From assembly GCF_016918785.1 (NCBI RefSeq), contig NZ_JAFFPT010000072.1, positions 186,001-250,000 on the forward strand: 64,000 nucleotides of DNA, given 5' to 3'. The position numbers and the translations under genes were made by a program. Each line of letters begins with the position of its first letter. Positions within the stretch are counted from its first letter, which is position 1. This DNA comes from Leptospira ainazelensis. Lineage in GTDB: Bacteria > Spirochaetota > Leptospiria > Leptospirales > Leptospiraceae. The notes beneath the pieces were generated by a model. The model was not told the origin of the DNA. It worked only from the letters and a program-made list of their open reading frames with translations, and searched no databases. Shown here piece by piece: positions 62,170-64,000 of the stretch.

Positions 62170-63318
62170 TTAAGCCAAAGATTGCAGACGATATTCGCTC
62201 GGTGTCACGCCGGTATGTTTTTGAAAGGCGCGATTGAAGGAAGACTTTGTGCGAAAACCTACCGAATAGGCGATGTCTAGGATGCTCTTATCCGGTTCTT
62301 CTTTGAGCAGGCTACAAGCCTCGGAGACTCGGAAGTCGTTTACAAAGACGGAAAAATTCTTTCCTAATTCTTGATTTAAGAATTCGGAAACCTGATGTGA
62401 GGAAAGGGCGAGTTCGTCCGCGAGATCGCCGAGTCCGAGGTCTTCTTCCCGATACAAACGATCTCTTTCCATCAACTGCATTAGATTTTCCTTTAATACT
62501 TCCCGGTCGATTCCCACAAGAAGGGAACGCGCATACTTTTCCTTTGTCGCCTTTGTGATTTCTTCGAGTTTTTGAAAGAATCCGGGATTTCTATGACCGA
62601 TCAAATACGCCGCACAAAGCGCAAATCCCATTCCACCCGTGGTTAAGATCAGAAAGTCAGGAATTTTTGTGATAAAAAAGAAGGCACCTAAAGTAAGATG
62701 AAAAATGGAAGCGACTACGAGAAAACTCAGAATTCTCGCGGTAGGTTCCGATTTCCAAACTTCCCATCTCCAGAGATCCTTCGAACTTTTCAAAACAAGA
62801 GAAACATAAAGTCCGATTCCAAGGACGGCCGGAAGTAAAGCCCAATCCAATGCGCTTGGAAAAATTCTTTCCACAAAGGCTCGGTGGATAACCGAATGGA
62901 TGTCCGGATAAAAAAATAAAACCGTAATATAGATTAGGATTCCCGAGACCGGAAGAATGGAGTGGAGTGCGGTTTCTTTTTTGGAAGAAGGAAACGATTC
63001 TCCCGTACTCACTTTGTAAATTCCATACAACACCGGACCCACTGAGTAAAGAGCGGGAATATGCAGAAGAATCAGCCAAGAAAGAGATTCTTCTTTGGAA
63101 GAAAGAATGGAAATCGAACTTCCTTGAAGCACTGACATTCCTAAGAAAAGAAATCCCAAAAGGTAGTTGAGGCGATTTTTATGAGGAAGGACGATTTGCC
63201 CCAGAAACATCAGACAACCAAGCGAGGTTCCGAATATTCCCATCCAATGAAAGATAGAATGAAAAATCTTGGGGAGAAAGTGAACGGACTGAAGGAAGGA
63301 GAAGTCAAACTCGGACAC
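62170..63318 (-). CDS. Membrane-anchored AraC-family regulator
   Basis: 382 aa. The N-terminal 230 residues form seven hydrophobic helices (for example FGTSLGCLMFLGQIVL, LLHIPALYSVGPVLYGI, MGFALCAAYLIG). The C-terminal 100 residues are an AraC HTH pair: LGLGDLADELALSSHQVSEF and SILDIAYSVGFRTKSSFNRA followed by FQKHTGVTPSEYR. This 7TM-AraC layout is known in spirochaetes and Bacteroidetes; the membrane part presumably senses an envelope or lipid signal. Targets are unknown. Flanked upstream by the RRM gene on the same strand and downstream by the repeat array. Confidence 0.88.
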   Translation of the reverse strand: MSEFDFSFLQSVHFLPKIFHSIFHWMGIFGTSLGCLMFLGQIVLPHKNRLNYLLGFLFLGMSVLQGSSISILSSKEESLSWLILLHIPALYSVGPVLYGIYKVSTGESFPSSKKETALHSILPVSGILIYITVLFFYPDIHSVIHRAFVERIFPSALDWALLPAVLGIGLYVSLVLKSSKDLWRWEVWKSEPTARILSFLVVASIFHLTLGAFFFITKIPDFLILTTGGMGFALCAAYLIGHRNPGFFQKLEEITKATKEKYARSLLVGIDREVLKENLMQLMERDRLYREEDLGLGDLADELALSSHQVSEFLNQELGKNFSVFVNDFRVSEACSLLKEEPDKSILDIAYSVGFRTKSSFNRAFQKHTGVTPSEYRLQSLA

Positions 63319-63391
63319 AATAGCGAACGCTACGGTCTTGAGTTACTTCTGTCAAGGGAGAAAAGCGAAAGCTTCTCCCCCTTGAAAAAGA

Positions 63392-63667
63392 TCAATATCT
63401 AGATCGAGATTTTTCCGGAAAAGGTTTTTTAGGAAGCGCTTCGTTGACTTTGATTTCTCTTCCACGGATTTGAGTTCCGTTTAAGCCGTCAATCGCCGCG
63501 TTTCCTTCGTCTTTGTTCGCCATTTCCACGAAAGCCAGTCCCCGGGATTTTCCGGAAAGTTTATCAGTGATGATGCGTACAGAGGTTACTTCTCCAAAAG
63601 ATTCAAAAGCTTTACGGAGATCGTCTTCGGTTGCCTGATAGGCGAGGTTGCCTATGTAAATGTTCAT
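63392..63667 (-). CDS. Small RRM-domain RNA-binding protein
   Basis: 91 aa, one RRM. RNP2 is IYIGNL and RNP1 is KSRGLAFVEM; the other conserved positions (FGEVTSVRIITDKLSG) are in place. The C-terminal 15 residues are basic (KKPFPEKSRSRY). Such single-RRM proteins in cyanobacteria and spirochaetes are often cold- or stress-inducible RNA chaperones. The ATG follows GTAAGGACCC. A promoter candidate about 170 bp upstream gives a long leader. Confidence 0.92.
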   Translation of the reverse strand: MNIYIGNLAYQATEDDLRKAFESFGEVTSVRIITDKLSGKSRGLAFVEMANKDEGNAAIDGLNGTQIRGREIKVNEALPKKPFPEKSRSRY

Positions 63668-63837
63668 GAGAAAGGGTCCTTACAAAAAATTACTGGCTTT
63701 TAAATCTGAATCAGATACTAGGTGAGACCAATCAATCAGCGGGGTTCGAGAGTGAGGTGACCTTTCCTGGTTGCTTACATAGTTCAAAAGTTCTCAACTG
63801 ACCCGGGAAAAGGCAGCTAAAAATTCCAGTCGCGCTC

Positions 63838-63865
63838 ACAGTAGTCATAGTCAAAAAAATGTCAA
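63838..63865 (-). promoter_or_regulatory. Candidate promoter with a long leader before the RRM gene
   Basis: On the minus strand TTGACA (63865-63860), 16 bp, TACTGT (63843-63838). The predicted leader is about 165 bases, with a small stem ATCTGA-a-TCAGAT (63704-63716). No gene is seen in the rest of 63668-64000. Confidence 0.4.
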
Positions 63866-64000
63866 GAAAATCTCATATTTTGTGTGGGGAACTGTGAAAA
63901 ATCAAATTCAAATCGATTCTTTTTTTCGATTTGGAGAGTGAAACCGGTCCTATGTCTCTCATACGCGAGTCTTTGCTCTGATTTTTTTTCGGTTTTGAAA

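Noticed and set aside
63720..63800. tRNA-like GGGGTTCGAGAGT segment
   Set aside because: The T-arm-like word is not backed by an acceptor stem, D-arm or anticodon arm at the right distances.

Overview
The window looks like chromosomal DNA of a Leptospira species. The signs are many Spirochaete-type lipoproteins, a FlgF/FlgG-type flagellar rod gene, and the gene order perR / ankB / katE, which is known from the pathogen-clade (P1) leptospires. By eye the G+C content is in the low 40s percent. The species cannot be named from this sequence alone.

Layout. 1-10.6 kb: partial TetR regulator, an overlapping plsC-like/patatin-like lipid pair, a 7-repeat FG-GAP lipoprotein, an unrecognised membrane protein, a three-gene MacAB/Lol-like ABC export operon and a His-rich small protein. 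11-15 kb: a Cys-rich secreted protein and a second FG-GAP lipoprotein. 15-36 kb: a partial denitrification region. It holds a Crp/Fnr regulator, norC-norB-norQ-norD, a soluble chemoreceptor-like protein overlapping a di-iron metallo-beta-lactamase-fold protein, a CopD-like protein, nnrS, a second Crp/Fnr regulator, nosC-nosZ-(membrane protein)-nosL-nosD-nosF-nosY, a Met/His-rich outer-membrane protein with a lipoprotein, and a PAS protein / FadL-like porin / cytochrome c'-like set. No nitrate or nitrite reductase is present in the window. Five perfect TTGAT-N4-ATCAA boxes lie 21-22 bp upstream of -10-like hexamers, tying this region into one probable FNR/DNR-type regulon for NO and N2O reduction.

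36-49 kb: a short-chain dehydrogenase, a flagellar rod protein, perR-ankB-katE (peroxide defence), an SDR/HxlR pair with a direct-repeat operator candidate, a multi-PAS histidine kinase, small redox and hydrolase genes, and a class III nucleotide cyclase. 49-64 kb: an M20 peptidase lipoprotein, an RCC1-propeller lipoprotein plus di-haem cytochrome behind a near-ideal Fur box, a glycan-binding-type lipoprotein with a CxC (Cox11-like) lipoprotein, a MORN lipoprotein, an EamA exporter with a putative TIM-barrel protein, a fatty acid desaturase, a membrane-anchored AraC regulator and an RRM protein with a long leader.

A non-coding repeat family occurs at three places (about 2.4-2.6 kb, 54.3-54.55 kb and, as about three tandem units, 61.6-62.1 kb). 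Its hairpin is conserved by paired (compensatory) base changes, which is the clearest structure not explained by the genes. No rRNA, tRNA, CRISPR array or transposase gene was recognised.
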